The position numbers were made by a program, and so were the translations under genes. The notes under the pieces are model-generated. The model was not told the DNA's origin. It did no database searches and worked only from the letters and a program-made list of their open reading frames with translations. Positions 24,610-33,986 of a stretch of DNA of 51,343 bases are shown here, in pieces. This DNA comes from Pseudomonadota bacterium (GTDB lineage Bacteria > Pseudomonadota > Gammaproteobacteria > Acidiferrobacterales > UBA6901): the NCBI GenBank assembly GCA_021785515.1, contig JAJYEX010000004.1:230134-281476 (forward strand), read 5' to 3'. Within the stretch, counting starts at the first letter, position 1. The number at the start of each line of letters is the position of its first letter.

Positions 24610-25038
24610 TCATTTTTCCGATGTCATGGATTCAACCCACTCTAGAACAGGTTGCAGACGCGGCGGGAGCAGTTCGCGTGCTTCCGGGTATCCGACCCAT
24701 CGAAACTCATCGTGCTCTGGCCGCCCGAGCTCGGCGCTGACCGGCAGCAGAACGGTCTCGGTATCCGTTTTTCCGATGTAGTAGCGGGCAATCTTGCCGG
24801 GCCCGTACGGGCCTGTTTCCAGGTAGGCCATCCCCCAGGGAAAGCTGAGATCCGAAATGCCGGTCTCTTCCCGGGTTTCCCGGATGGCTGCCTCGAGTTC
24901 CTGTTCGCCGGCCTCGATCTGACCCTTAGGAAAATCCCAGTTGGCATAAGCACGCAGCACCAGGAGGCGCCGTCCTGGCCCGCTTCCGCGGATGACGACC
25001 ACGCCAGCCGAGCGGATCGTGACGCGCGGACCGTTCAC
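24610..25038 (-). CDS. Nudix hydrolase, diadenosine-tetraphosphatase-like
   Basis: 142 residues from GTG 25038 (coding VNGPRVTIRSAGVVV), preceded by AGGGG; the longer frame to 25239 adds a low-complexity, unlikely N-terminus. The full Nudix box is present (GQIEAGEQELEAAI then RETREETGI), giving the Mg2+-binding catalytic helix. The start SAGVVVIRG and the WDFPKG block match the asymmetrical bis(5'-nucleosyl)-tetraphosphatase group, which hydrolyses Ap4A-type alarmones. Other Nudix substrates cannot be excluded. It is a cytosolic, stand-alone gene. Confidence 0.85.
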   Translation of the reverse strand: MNGPRVTIRSAGVVVIRGSGPGRRLLVLRAYANWDFPKGQIEAGEQELEAAIRETREETGISDLSFPWGMAYLETGPYGPGKIARYYIGKTDTETVLLPVSAELGRPEHDEFRWVGYPEARELLPPRLQPVLEWVESMTSEK

Positions 25039-25676
25039 CCTGCAACCCCTGCGGCCACAATCCGCTGAAGGCAGCTGGCAGGGATGCGAACGTCGAGGCG
25101 TTTGCGCGGGGCAGGCGGTGGTACGGATGCCGCCCGATGCCCGTGCGGGCGCTCGCCGGGGCGGACCCGGACGACCAGGGCCTGCAGGGGTCGGGTCACG
25201 GTAACAGTAACAGCGATCAAGGATGACGTGTGCGCACACATGCCAGACGATTGTGGATCCGGCAGCTTAAGCTGTCCACGATTATGGAGCCGGAAAGCCG
25301 TGGCCATCATGCGATCAGGCGGCCTGCAGGATTTGTCGGGGCGGGAAGACGGTGCCCGTCTCTTTTCATTACCACCGCAATCCTGAATGCGAGGGAGTGT
25401 GCACGGGAACTCCTGTCCGGCCCGTCGGGGCCGTTGCGCAGAGGGTTACCTAGCAGTCTCCAGCTGGGCGTCGGCGCACCGGTCCGGCAGGCATCCTGAT
25501 TGTATGGTTTTCGGAAAACGTGTCTGATTTCGGTTTTGGTCTGTTTAGAGTGAGTTTAGATTAATATGGCGCGAGATATTCCCCATGGTTGCGGTTCCGG
25601 CGTATCACGGCACGGCACGACGGGTGCTGCAAGTCCCGGGATCCGGGCCGCAGAGACGCAGCAAGGAGGGAGGCGC
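25039..25676. other. Intergenic region with a 12-bp palindrome and a direct repeat
   Basis: No supported gene in about 640 bp. GTGTGCGCACAC at 25228-25239 is a perfect palindrome. GTTTAGA occurs at 25543-25549 and 25554-25560, 11 bp apart in an AT-rich patch before the sialidase-like gene, possibly its control region. Confidence 0.3.
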
Positions 25677-26843
25677 ATGAGCAGGATACGGGTCTTGGTC
25701 GGCACCAGGAAGGGTGCGTTTGTACTCAATTCAGACGGCAAGCGCCAGAACTGGTCGATCACGGGTCCGCTGTTTGCGGGCTGGGAGGTCTACCATATCA
25801 AGGGATCGCCGGCTGACCCCGATCGGCTGTATGCCTCCCAGACCAGCAGCTGGTTCGGTCAGATCATCCAGCGTTCCGACGACGGGGGTTGAGCTGGAAG
25901 GTGTCCGGCAGCGATTCGTCGGACCCGGTTGGGACCGGCCGGTTCCCGAAGGGCGAGAGCAATCGCTTCGTCTAGGCCGGAACGACAGGCATGCACAAGT
26001 GGTATGACGGGACCCCGCGCGCATGGCAGTTCAAGCGGGTATGGCACCTGGAACCGGCCTGGAGCGACCCGGATAATGTCTATGCCGGTGTGGAGGATGC
26101 GGGGCTCTTTCGCACCTCCGACGGTGGTGTGACCTGGGAGGAATATCCCGGGTTGCGTGGCGTCAAGGGTGATCTATGGCAGCCAGGTGCCGGCGGCATG
26201 GCGCTTCACACGATTCTTCTCGACCCCGTGGATACCGGCCGGATCTTCGTCGCGATCTCTGCAGCCGGGGTATTCCGTACGGACGACGGGGGGGCGGACC
26301 TGGTTGCCGAAGAACCGCGGCCTGGTATCCAAATACGAGCTTCCGGACCCTGACGCCGAGGTGGGTCACTGTGTCCACCGCATCGCGATGCATCCTTCCC
26401 GGACCAACGTCCTGTTCATGCAGAAGCGCTGGGATGTGATGCGCACTGACGATGCTGGCGACACATGGCGTGAGGTGAGCGGCAATCTTCCGTCGGATTT
26501 CGGATTTCCCATAGAGGTGCACGCACACGAACCGGACACGGTTTTTGTCGTGCCGATCAAGAGCGATTCGGAGCACTATCCGGTGGATGGCCGCCTGCGT
26601 GTATATCGCAGCCGCTGCGGGGGAAACGAGTGGGAGGCGCTCATGCAGGGCCTGCCGCAGCATGACTGCTACGTAAATGTGCTGCGGGACGCCATGTCGG
26701 TAGATTCGCTCGATCCCTGCGGCGTCTACTTCGGTACTACCGGCGGGCAGGTCTATGCATCAGCCGATGGCGGCGATACCTGGACCGCAATCGTCCGCGA
26801 CCTGCCGGCGGTGCTGTCGGTCGAGGCGCAGGTACTGGCATGA
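25677..26843 (+). pseudogene. Sialidase/BNR-repeat-like protein, disrupted
   Basis: Translated across three segments it reads as one beta-propeller protein with Asp-box (BNR) motifs: [13 protein letters not shown] and IIQRSDDGG, then MHKWYDGTP and [13 protein letters not shown], then [29 protein letters not shown] and [10 protein letters not shown]. Three lesions break it. One G is missing in a five-G run (25884-25888), one G is extra in a seven-G run (26288-26294), and an in-frame TAG sits at 25973-25975. Restoring both runs to six G rejoins the frame, leaving only the nonsense codon. Intact relatives are cytosolic-looking proteins encoded beside a MoaD/ThiS gene, as here (4-bp overlap). Their substrate is not firmly known. 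Confidence 0.75.
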
Positions 26844-27136
26844 TCCGGGTGATTCTGCCGCAGCCGCTGCGAACGCTTGCGGGGATCAATGGGGAGCTGT
26901 CCCTGGATGTGGCGGGCTCGGCGACGCTGGCGTCGGTGCTGGATGTGCTGGAGGCACGGTACCCGGCGTTGCGCGGTACCATCCGCGATCACGTCACGCA
27001 CGAACGCCGGCCACTCATCCGCTTCTTTGCCTGCGGTGAGGATCTGTCATTTGGTCAGGCGGCCGCACCGTTGCCGGAAGCGGTCGCCCGCGGAGCCGAG
27101 CCGCTTCTGGTCGTCGGTGCCATCGCCGGCGGCTGA
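26840..27136 (+). CDS. MoaD/ThiS-like sulfur-carrier protein
   Basis: 98 residues, ATG 26840 overlapping the preceding stop as ATGA. The beta-grasp pattern and the C-terminal Gly-Gly (VVGAIAGG) match MoaD/ThiS proteins, whose terminal glycine is adenylated and thiocarboxylated by an E1-like enzyme. No MoeB/ThiF or MoaE gene is nearby, so it is probably not the main molybdopterin MoaD. It pairs with the broken sialidase-like gene and may have lost its partner. Confidence 0.8.
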   Translation: MIRVILPQPLRTLAGINGELSLDVAGSATLASVLDVLEARYPALRGTIRDHVTHERRPLIRFFACGEDLSFGQAAAPLPEAVARGAEPLLVVGAIAGG

Positions 27137-27146
27137 CGCCTGCGGG

Positions 27147-27911
27147 TCAGGCCAGCATGCTTCCGGATGCGGTCCGGGACGGTGCGGCGGAGGCCAGTCC
27201 GGCCAGCAACCCCAGACGCTTGATGTCGTGCAGCTGGATGTTGCGGGCCCGGGTGTACGCCAAGCCCTCCTCATCGAAACGGCGCAGGATCCGGCTTACC
27301 GTTTCAAGAGCGAGCCCGAGATAGCAGCCGATTTCGTAGCGCGACATGCTCAGGCGCAGGGAATGGGCGATGCGCTGTGCTGGAGGCAGGCGGGCATCCA
27401 GGCCCAGCAGAAAGCCAGCCAGACGTTCGTCGGCGTGCTTCTTGCTCAGGACCATCATGTGTTCGTACATTTCCGAGATGCGCTGGGCCAGCAGCAGGTG
27501 AATGCGGTGCTGCACGGCGGGGGTGCGCTGGTAGATCGCATTGATTTCCGACACGGGTAGCGCACGCACCGTCGTTGGTTCCAGGATTGCGGCGGAGGAA
27601 CCGTATTCGGGGGCGCCCAGGGCATCCAGTCCGAAAAAGTCCCCAGGCAGACAGAATGCAAAGATCTGCTCGGCACCGTTGCCGGTGGTTCCGTAGAGTT
27701 TGACCGATCCCGATTCGATCACGTAGATGTTCAAGCCGCGATCACCCGCGTGGAACAGGTGCTGGCCGCGGGCGTACCGGCGCGGCGGGCGCGCAACCGA
27801 CAGGAGCGGGTCGTGCATGCCGCTGTCGGGGATGCTGGCACTGGCGGATGTCGCACGGCTGGTAGCGAATGGCGTGGTAGCGCCAGCGCTGGTTGCTGCG
27901 GCGGGGTTCAT
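27147..27911 (-). CDS. FNR/CRP-family regulator without FNR cluster cysteines
   Basis: 254 residues, start ATG 27911 with AAGGAGG. It has a cNMP-type beta-roll (LFHAGDRGLNIYVIESGSVK, FCLPGDFFGLDALG), a dimer helix and an FNR-type helix-turn-helix. The recognition helix contains ETVSRILRRF; the E-xx-SR pattern in FNR reads TTGAT half-sites. FNR's N-terminal CxxxCxxC and its distal cysteine are absent; only two unrelated cysteines remain. It therefore should not carry an FNR-type [4Fe-4S] cluster and may answer to another signal, as FixK- or Dnr-like factors do. It is translationally coupled (ATGA) to the upstream PAS-GGDEF gene. Confidence 0.85.
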   Translation of the reverse strand: MNPAAATSAGATTPFATSRATSASASIPDSGMHDPLLSVARPPRRYARGQHLFHAGDRGLNIYVIESGSVKLYGTTGNGAEQIFAFCLPGDFFGLDALGAPEYGSSAAILEPTTVRALPVSEINAIYQRTPAVQHRIHLLLAQRISEMYEHMMVLSKKHADERLAGFLLGLDARLPPAQRIAHSLRLSMSRYEIGCYLGLALETVSRILRRFDEEGLAYTRARNIQLHDIKRLGLLAGLASAAPSRTASGSMLA

Positions 27912-28894
27912 GAATGCCTCCTTGTTGTGGGGATAGGCTGGGCTTCCTGCTGATGGGCAGGAAAGAGACGAAAACGTGCAAACCGGCTCGTCCGACCGGT
28001 TCCGGCACGCCGCTTCACGGCGTAACAGGCGCGGTCGGCGGCGGCCAGCACGGATGACGTGGTCTGGGTGCGGGAAACGATCGCCACCGCGCCGACGCTC
28101 ACGGCCAGCCGGATTGAAACACCGGACCAGGAAAACTCCTTACCGGAAATGGCCCGCGAAATCGCTTCGGCGTGCTCGTTGGCCAGGGCGATCGGGCAGT
28201 GCTCGAGCAGCAACACGAATTCATCGCCGCCGAGGCGGGCGAGCGTGTCACGCTCACGAATCCGGCTGACGAACAGCTCCGCCACCTGACACAGGATGAA
28301 GTCCCCTGCGGCGTGCCCGTAGGTATCGTTGATTTCCTTGAAGTGATCGAGATCCATGTACAGCAGGGCGTGCGCGTCTCCCGGACGCAGTGTCTCCAGC
28401 AGGCGTCCAAGACGCAGCTCGAACTGATGGCGGTTCGTGAGGCGGGTGAGGGAGTCGTGTGTCGCCTCCTGTGCCAGCTCGCGCAGTGTCGTGGCATCCC
28501 GCAGGAGCAAAACGATTCCGTCGCTGTTCTGGTTGAGGCCGCGCAGGATGGCGCAGCTGTATTCCACCGGTATCTCGACGCCCCGGGCGAGCTGCAGCAC
28601 ATCGAATTCCCCGGATCGCGGACGTTCACTGCGGGAAATAAACCGCGTGAGCGGATCGCCGACTGCCTGACGGCTTGTGCCGTCGAGCAGCGTGATTGCG
28701 TCCGACAACTGGTGGCCCCGAACGCTGTCACGGTTCATACCGATCAGGCGCAGGGCAGCGGGGTTAAGGTAGAGGATGTGGCCGCTGAAATCGGTGACAA
28801 TAACCGCGACCGGCAGAGCATCAAGCACCGCCAGGTAGAACGGGGGCATGAGGCCGGAATTTACAGCCGGAACCTCGGATGGCGCAGTATACAC
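27908..28894 (-). CDS. PAS-GGDEF diguanylate cyclase
   Basis: 328 residues from GTG 28894 (TGGAGA upstream). An N-terminal PAS domain (about 15-135; VIVTDFSGHILYLNPAALRL) precedes a GGDEF domain (about 143-300) with intact active site GGDEF (222-226), the start motif DSLTRLTNR, and the inhibitory I-site RERD (213-216). It should make cyclic di-GMP from GTP in response to a PAS-sensed signal and be product-inhibited. There is no transmembrane segment, so it is cytosolic. Its stop overlaps the start of the FNR-type gene by 4 bp. Two PilZ-like genes lie 5 kb away. Confidence 0.92.
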   Translation of the reverse strand: MYTAPSEVPAVNSGLMPPFYLAVLDALPVAVIVTDFSGHILYLNPAALRLIGMNRDSVRGHQLSDAITLLDGTSRQAVGDPLTRFISRSERPRSGEFDVLQLARGVEIPVEYSCAILRGLNQNSDGIVLLLRDATTLRELAQEATHDSLTRLTNRHQFELRLGRLLETLRPGDAHALLYMDLDHFKEINDTYGHAAGDFILCQVAELFVSRIRERDTLARLGGDEFVLLLEHCPIALANEHAEAISRAISGKEFSWSGVSIRLAVSVGAVAIVSRTQTTSSVLAAADRACYAVKRRAGTGRTSRFARFRLFPAHQQEAQPIPTTRRHS

Positions 28895-29059
28895 GGATGT
28901 TTCTCCAGGCGATCTTTCGATCGCGCAGTCTCCATTTAGACATCCGCAATTATTACGGGCCCGATATGACGGGAATATTGGTGCAACTGCGTACGCAGTT
29001 CTACGTAGAATGCGCGGGACGATCCGGCAAAATCCCGGACCGGAGAACCCGCCCCAGGA

Positions 29060-29683
29060 TCAGCGCTGTGCGCCCGAGATTGCGCTGGTGCAGAGCTGGG
29101 CGATGCGGATGAGGTCAGCGAGGCTGCCGGCGTCGAGCTTCTCCATGATGTGGCTGCGGTGGACTTCGACGGTGCGCGGGCTGATGCCCAGTGCGCGTGC
29201 AATCTCCTTGCTGGTCCGGCCGTCGGCGACCAGCGAAAGAATTTCGCGTTCGCGTTCGGTGAGCCGCTCATAGCGGGTGCTCATTTGTGTCTGCTGGGTG
29301 CGGGTGTCGCGCCGTTCTGTATCCAGGGCCAGCGCTTCACGCACGCGCTCGAGCAGCATGTCGGGGTCCGCCGGCTTCTCAAAGAAATCAACGGCTCCGG
29401 CCTTGAGAGCCCGTACCGACATGGGAATGTCTCCGTGCCCCGTGAGAAAAATGATCGGCAGGGTGATATGGTGGTCAGTGAGTTCCTGCTGCAGCTGGAT
29501 GCCGCTTAGGCCGGGCATCCGCAGGTCTAGGACGAGACAGCCGCAGGCCTCCGGGGACAGGTCGGCCAGAAAGGACTCGGCACTGTCGTGTTCAGACACG
29601 GCAAGGCCCTCGGCCCGGAACAGGGTGCTAAGGGCATCGCGCACGGCGGCATCGTCGTCCACCAGAAAGACGGTCGGGGTCAT
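29060..29683 (-). CDS. FixJ/NarL-type response regulator
   Basis: 207 residues from ATG 29683, which overlaps the kinase stop by 4 bp; the longer frame to 29740 is unlikely. The receiver has phosphoacceptor D53 (VLDLRMPG), LTGHGD and FFEKP, typical of FixJ. The LuxR-type helix-turn-helix (LTEREREILSLVADGRTSKE, LGISPRTVEVHRSHIMEKL) ends it. It is the output of the hybrid kinase immediately upstream. Candidate targets are not visible in the window. Confidence 0.9.
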   Translation of the reverse strand: MTPTVFLVDDDAAVRDALSTLFRAEGLAVSEHDSAESFLADLSPEACGCLVLDLRMPGLSGIQLQQELTDHHITLPIIFLTGHGDIPMSVRALKAGAVDFFEKPADPDMLLERVREALALDTERRDTRTQQTQMSTRYERLTEREREILSLVADGRTSKEIARALGISPRTVEVHRSHIMEKLDAGSLADLIRIAQLCTSAISGAQR

Positions 29684-31194
29684 GAATCCACCGGGAATGT
29701 CAGATGGAAGTGCGCCCCGCCCACCGCAGGTTCGGCCCACAGTCGGCCGCCGTGAGCTTCAACGATCGTGCGGCTGATGGCAAGTCCCATGCCCAGTCCG
29801 TCGGCCTTGGTGGTGAAGAAAGGCTGAAACAGACGTGCGGCATCCTCGGCGTCGATGCCTGGCCCGGTGTCCGTCACGCTGACCCGCACGAAGCCATCGC
29901 CGTCCGGCTGTGTGCGCACCGTCACCGTACCGCTCGGCACACCACTGTCGCGGACCGCCTCTAGGGCGTTATGCAGCAGATTCAGGAGCACCTTTTCGAC
30001 CGCGATGCCGCCGATCCGCACAGGTGGCACCGCACCAGGCACGATCTCGAGGCGAATATGGTGAAGCTCGGCCTCCGGCGCGAACTGTGCGGCAACCCGT
30101 GCGACCACATCGTTGAGATCTTCCGCGGCAGTTTCCGGTGCGCCCCGCCGCAGGAAATTGCGTATGTCACGGATGATGTGTGCGGCACGTTGCGCCTGCA
30201 GCGCCGTCTGTTCAATGTTATGCGTGAGCTGCCCGTCGTCCTGCCCGCTGCGAAGCAGCCGGCGGCTCGCCTCACTGTAGCTGACGATTGCCGCCAGCGG
30301 CTGGTTGAGTTCGTGTGCGAACACGGACGCGAATGCGCCCAGGGCGTATTGCTGGTAAATGCGCTCGATTTCGGCCTGATAGCGGCGCGCTTCGTCTTCG
30401 GCATTGCGGCGGTCGGTAATGTCCAGTCCGGTCGCGATCACGTATTCCACTTGGCCGCTGGTACCGGTCAGGGCGGTATTGGACCATGCGATGTAGCGGC
30501 AGGAGCCATCCTTGCGGCGCCAGGAATTCTCGAACCGGCTCGGAAACAGACCATTTTGCAGGTCGGCGAAGACCTGTTTGACCGGCTCGATTTCCTCGGG
30601 CAGAAGCAGAAGATCCCAGACAAACCGGTCGCGCAGTTCCTCAAACCGGTACCCGGATATCGCCTCGCAGGCATTGTTTACCCGTACGATGCGTCCGTTG
30701 CAATCGAGTACGATCACTGCGGCGCCCACGGTGGTGAGCACCGCGGAGTTGAAGTCGCGCTCGAGTCTCAGGGCGTCTTCGGCGCGACGCTGGTCGCGGC
30801 GCGCCTGCTGTTCCCGCAATACCCGCTCGATAACCGTGGGCAGGAGCACAAGATACTGGCCGGTGCCATCCTTGATCAGATAGTCGCGCGCCCCCGCGCG
30901 CATGGCCTCAATCGCAGTCGTTACGTCGCCGACACCGGTCAGCATGACGACCGGCGGAGCCTCCTCGTCCTTGGCAAGCTCGGCCAGAACTTCCATGCCC
31001 GTCATATCGGGCAGGCGGAAATCAAGAAGAATCAGGTCGGGCGGGTTGTGGCGCGCGTACTCAAGGCCGGCAAGGGCCGATTCAACCTCAAAAATCTCGA
31101 ACGTACGTATCGTCTGCCGGTCAAGCGTGCGTCGACAGGCGAGGCGGTCAACCTGGTCGTCTTCGATGAGCAGCAGGCGGGTCGGGGCGGACAT
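29680..31194 (-). CDS. REC-PAS-histidine kinase with N-terminal receiver
   Basis: 504 residues, cytosolic. The domain order is a receiver (1-125; D58 in LLDFRLPD, K108 in YLIKDG), PAS (about 148-265), HisKA with H294 (FAHELNQPLAAI, FixL/DctB type) and HATPase (DTGPGID, GLGMGLAI). The receiver at the front means this kinase can itself be controlled by another kinase. The gene order suggests a relay: the CHASE3 kinase, then single-domain regulator or this receiver, then this kinase, then the FixJ-type regulator coupled by a 4-bp overlap. Confidence 0.9.
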   Translation of the reverse strand: MSAPTRLLLIEDDQVDRLACRRTLDRQTIRTFEIFEVESALAGLEYARHNPPDLILLDFRLPDMTGMEVLAELAKDEEAPPVVMLTGVGDVTTAIEAMRAGARDYLIKDGTGQYLVLLPTVIERVLREQQARRDQRRAEDALRLERDFNSAVLTTVGAAVIVLDCNGRIVRVNNACEAISGYRFEELRDRFVWDLLLLPEEIEPVKQVFADLQNGLFPSRFENSWRRKDGSCRYIAWSNTALTGTSGQVEYVIATGLDITDRRNAEDEARRYQAEIERIYQQYALGAFASVFAHELNQPLAAIVSYSEASRRLLRSGQDDGQLTHNIEQTALQAQRAAHIIRDIRNFLRRGAPETAAEDLNDVVARVAAQFAPEAELHHIRLEIVPGAVPPVRIGGIAVEKVLLNLLHNALEAVRDSGVPSGTVTVRTQPDGDGFVRVSVTDTGPGIDAEDAARLFQPFFTTKADGLGMGLAISRTIVEAHGGRLWAEPAVGGAHFHLTFPVDS

Positions 31195-31203
31195 CGCTCG
31201 GTA

Positions 31204-31623
31204 TCACTCCGGCATCTCGCTCACCGTCCAGTAGCGGTCTATGGTGCGCACAGTTTCCACAAATTGCTGGTAGTCGACCGGCTTTTTCATGTAGCCCGCG
31301 ACCCCGAGGTTGAAGCTTTCCATCTTGTCCTGCTGCTCCGTGGATGTAGTAAGTACGACCACCGGAATATGCCGCAGACCGCAGGAGTTGTCCTTGATCG
31401 TCCGCAAAAGTTCAATGCCGCCCATGCCGGGCATATTGATGTCCAGCAGCACCAGACAGGGGGGGTCCAGCGTGTGCCCATGAAGGTAGGTCAGCGCATG
31501 TTCGCCGTTTTCCGCCCGGTCGAGGCGGTTCGTGATGCGCAGTACCCGGAACGCCCGGTGCACGGCCATGGCATCGACGTCGTCGTCCTCGACCAGCAGA
31601 ATGGGCCTGCTCTCGATCTTCAT
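31204..31623 (-). CDS. Single-domain response regulator, Rcp1-like
   Basis: 139 residues, receiver domain only: acidic pair in LLVEDDDVDA, phosphoacceptor D61 (LLDINMPG), LTTS and YMKKPVD. The long, acidic alpha1 and the missing output domain match Rcp1-type partners of phytochrome-like kinases, whose H-box (HDLKAPLR) is found in the upstream CHASE3 kinase. The next gene starts 9 bp downstream of its stop. It is likely a phosphate shuttle between the two kinases. Confidence 0.88.
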   Translation of the reverse strand: MKIESRPILLVEDDDVDAMAVHRAFRVLRITNRLDRAENGEHALTYLHGHTLDPPCLVLLDINMPGMGGIELLRTIKDNSCGLRHIPVVVLTTSTEQQDKMESFNLGVAGYMKKPVDYQQFVETVRTIDRYWTVSEMPE

Positions 31624-31667
31624 AGCTCCTCCGCAAGTTGATCAGCGATGCTTGTCGCGGACTCTGA

Positions 31668-33461
31668 TTACCGGATGCCCAAAGTCTGCGACCGTGTCGC
31701 CGATGTCGTCCGCGGGAAAGTGAAGCAGAACGTACTGCCCCCGCCTGGCGTGGATTCAATCCAGATCTGACCGCCGTGCAGCTCAACGATTTTCTTTACC
31801 AGCGCCAGCCCGACGCCCGTGCCCTCGATCCGGTCGCGGGGCGCCAGGGTCTGGAACAAATGAAAAACCCGTTCGTAATGCTTCGGATCGATGCCCGGTC
31901 CGTTGTCGGCGACCCTGATCTGCCAGAGACCGTCAACGGCCTGTGCCGAAATACGGATCAGTCCGTCGGGTTTGTCCATGAACTTTATAGCATTCGACAA
32001 CAGGTTCTGAAAGAGCTGGCGCATACGCGTCGGTTCGGCCACCAGAACCGGAAGCGGTCCGTCTATCTCGATGCGAATGCCGGGTAACGGCGACAGCAGA
32101 TCCACGACCTCGTGAACAATTGCCTCGAGCTGCATCTCCAGGCGCGTTTCCTTTACCCGGCCTACGCGCGAGTACTCGAGAATCCCCTCGATGAGCTGGT
32201 CCATGCGGTGCACACGCCCGCCGAGCAGGCGCAGGTATTCCGTGCCTTCCGCGCCCAGCCGGTCGGCGTAGTCAGTATGCAGCCAGTTGGCGAGGGAGGC
32301 TATGGCGCGCAGCGGCGCTTTAAGGTCGTGGGACACCACATAGGCGAAGTTCTTCAGTTCCTCGTTGGAGCTCTGCAGTTCGTGCACCATTGCGGCGAGG
32401 TCCGTGTCCCGCTGCCTGCGTTCGCTGATGTCACGCAATACACCGGTAAACAGCACCTTTTTCCCGATCCGGGTTTCGCTCACCGAAAGCTCCATGGGAA
32501 ATAGTTCGCCGTCCTTGCGTCTGCCATTGATCTCCCGGCTGACGCCCACGACGTGCGATGTGCCTGTCTTCCGGAATTTCCGGATGTAGTCCGCATGCTC
32601 CGCCGCATGCTCCGCCGGCATCAGCAGTGACACGCTGCCACCAATGACTTCCTCGGGCCGGTATCCGAACATGCGTTCGGCCGCGGTGTTGAACTGGTCA
32701 ACGACCCCGTTCTCGTCGATCACGATGATGGCCTCGGCCGCGGTATCGAGAATGGCGTGCATGCGCTGTTCGCTCTCACGCAGCCGCTCCGCCTGCATCA
32801 TGAGGGCGGTTTCGGCATCGCGGCGGTCGCGGATTTCACGCCGGATTCCGCCGTAGAGCATGGTGAGAAACACGGCGGCCAGCAGCAGCAGCATGGCGAG
32901 CGCCGCAAGGCTCTCCCGCAGCCTCTGGTCGGTGATTGCGCGCCGCAGGTTGAGCATTTGCGTCTCCGACTGCCGCATTTGGTCAACCAGGCGGTGGATG
33001 TCGCCCATCAGGACACCGCTGGCGGAGCCGGCGAGCAGCGGATGAACATCTGGAAAGATTCCCCGGCGTCTGGCGGCCGCGAGTGCGTGGTCGAGGAAGT
33101 GCAGGCGGGCGGTGACGTCGCGACTCAGGTCACGCAGACGCGGCTGTTGCAGCGTATCCCCCGCCAGGAGGCGATCGAGATCGGACAGGCTGGCGCTGAC
33201 CTGGTTCATGGCGGCCTGGCGCCGAACAAGGTCCATGGCGTCGCCGAGAATGAAATAGCTGCGCTCGTGGGCATCTACCTCATTCAGCGAGGCGTAGATC
33301 TCATCCAGCGAGGCGAGTGCCTCCCGGGAAGCGGTGGCGGCACGGCTGGTGGCGATGAACCGGTTGACCGCGTGGTAAACCAGGGCCCCGCTGATTGCGA
33401 GAATCGCGAGCGCAAACACGAAGCCCGCCAGAACCTGTGTTTCAACACGCCACTTATTCAT
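31668..33461 (-). CDS. CHASE3-PAS sensor histidine kinase
   Basis: 597 residues. TM1 (about 9-30), a periplasmic CHASE3 domain (about 35-180; NEVDAHERSYFILGD is its typical core), TM2 (about 188-208), PAS (about 232-350; AIIVIDENGVVDQFN), a short coiled linker, HisKA (VVSHDLKAPLRAI) and HATPase (DNGPGID, GTGVGLALVKKIVELHGG). It senses an unknown periplasmic signal and heads the four-gene phosphorelay operon read leftwards. Length and order are normal for the group. The ribosome site is weak. Confidence 0.9.
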   Translation of the reverse strand: MNKWRVETQVLAGFVFALAILAISGALVYHAVNRFIATSRAATASREALASLDEIYASLNEVDAHERSYFILGDAMDLVRRQAAMNQVSASLSDLDRLLAGDTLQQPRLRDLSRDVTARLHFLDHALAAARRRGIFPDVHPLLAGSASGVLMGDIHRLVDQMRQSETQMLNLRRAITDQRLRESLAALAMLLLLAAVFLTMLYGGIRREIRDRRDAETALMMQAERLRESEQRMHAILDTAAEAIIVIDENGVVDQFNTAAERMFGYRPEEVIGGSVSLLMPAEHAAEHADYIRKFRKTGTSHVVGVSREINGRRKDGELFPMELSVSETRIGKKVLFTGVLRDISERRQRDTDLAAMVHELQSSNEELKNFAYVVSHDLKAPLRAIASLANWLHTDYADRLGAEGTEYLRLLGGRVHRMDQLIEGILEYSRVGRVKETRLEMQLEAIVHEVVDLLSPLPGIRIEIDGPLPVLVAEPTRMRQLFQNLLSNAIKFMDKPDGLIRISAQAVDGLWQIRVADNGPGIDPKHYERVFHLFQTLAPRDRIEGTGVGLALVKKIVELHGGQIWIESTPGGGSTFCFTFPRTTSATRSQTLGIR

Positions 33462-33986
33462 AGTTACGGCCCGGATGGGCGGTTAAGAAGCACAATCCCG
33501 GCAGTTCATTGCCGTTTGTCGGAAGTTCCCGTCCTGGGCCCGGGAGCGGAACGCCGCCGTCATTGCGCAGACACATTCCCATATTATCTTTGCAGCTTAT
33601 CACGGCCGCTTGCGGCGCGGAATGTCGGGCCCGGTGGTGCGATTGCCTGGGTTTTTTTTAGCCCGGACAGGATGTCCGGACACCGCTGTGGCCATAAGGG
33701 TAAGTAGCTTCACGAATTACCATTGGCTGCTGTCGGTGATCTAATTGCTAACGGTTGGACGAGGGACGTTCTGATGACGCGGGCATGCCGGGGAATTGCA
33801 CCGCAGACCCGATGGGCGGTGAGGCTGGTGTGACTGGTGGGGCCGTAGCGCAGTGAGCATATTTGCGGACCCGAGGTCATAACCGGATAGGGGTGGGGCG
33901 TCGGCAGTCCGCGCTCCGCAGAAAGGCAGACAACGTCAGGGCGCAGCCGGCCCGCCAGGCGCGGCAGGCCCGAGAGGGATAGCTCG
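33462..33986. other. Divergent intergenic region between phosphorelay and PilZ genes
   Basis: About 520 bp with no supported gene. It should carry promoters for both directions. An AT-rich stretch with GGTTTTTTTTAGCC lies near 33650. No clear FNR, FixJ or sigma-54 site was found. Confidence 0.3.

Noticed and set aside
29971-31641. A 556-codon open frame on the plus strand
   Set aside because: Antisense to the hybrid kinase and single-domain regulator; composition is low-information and no motif is seen.
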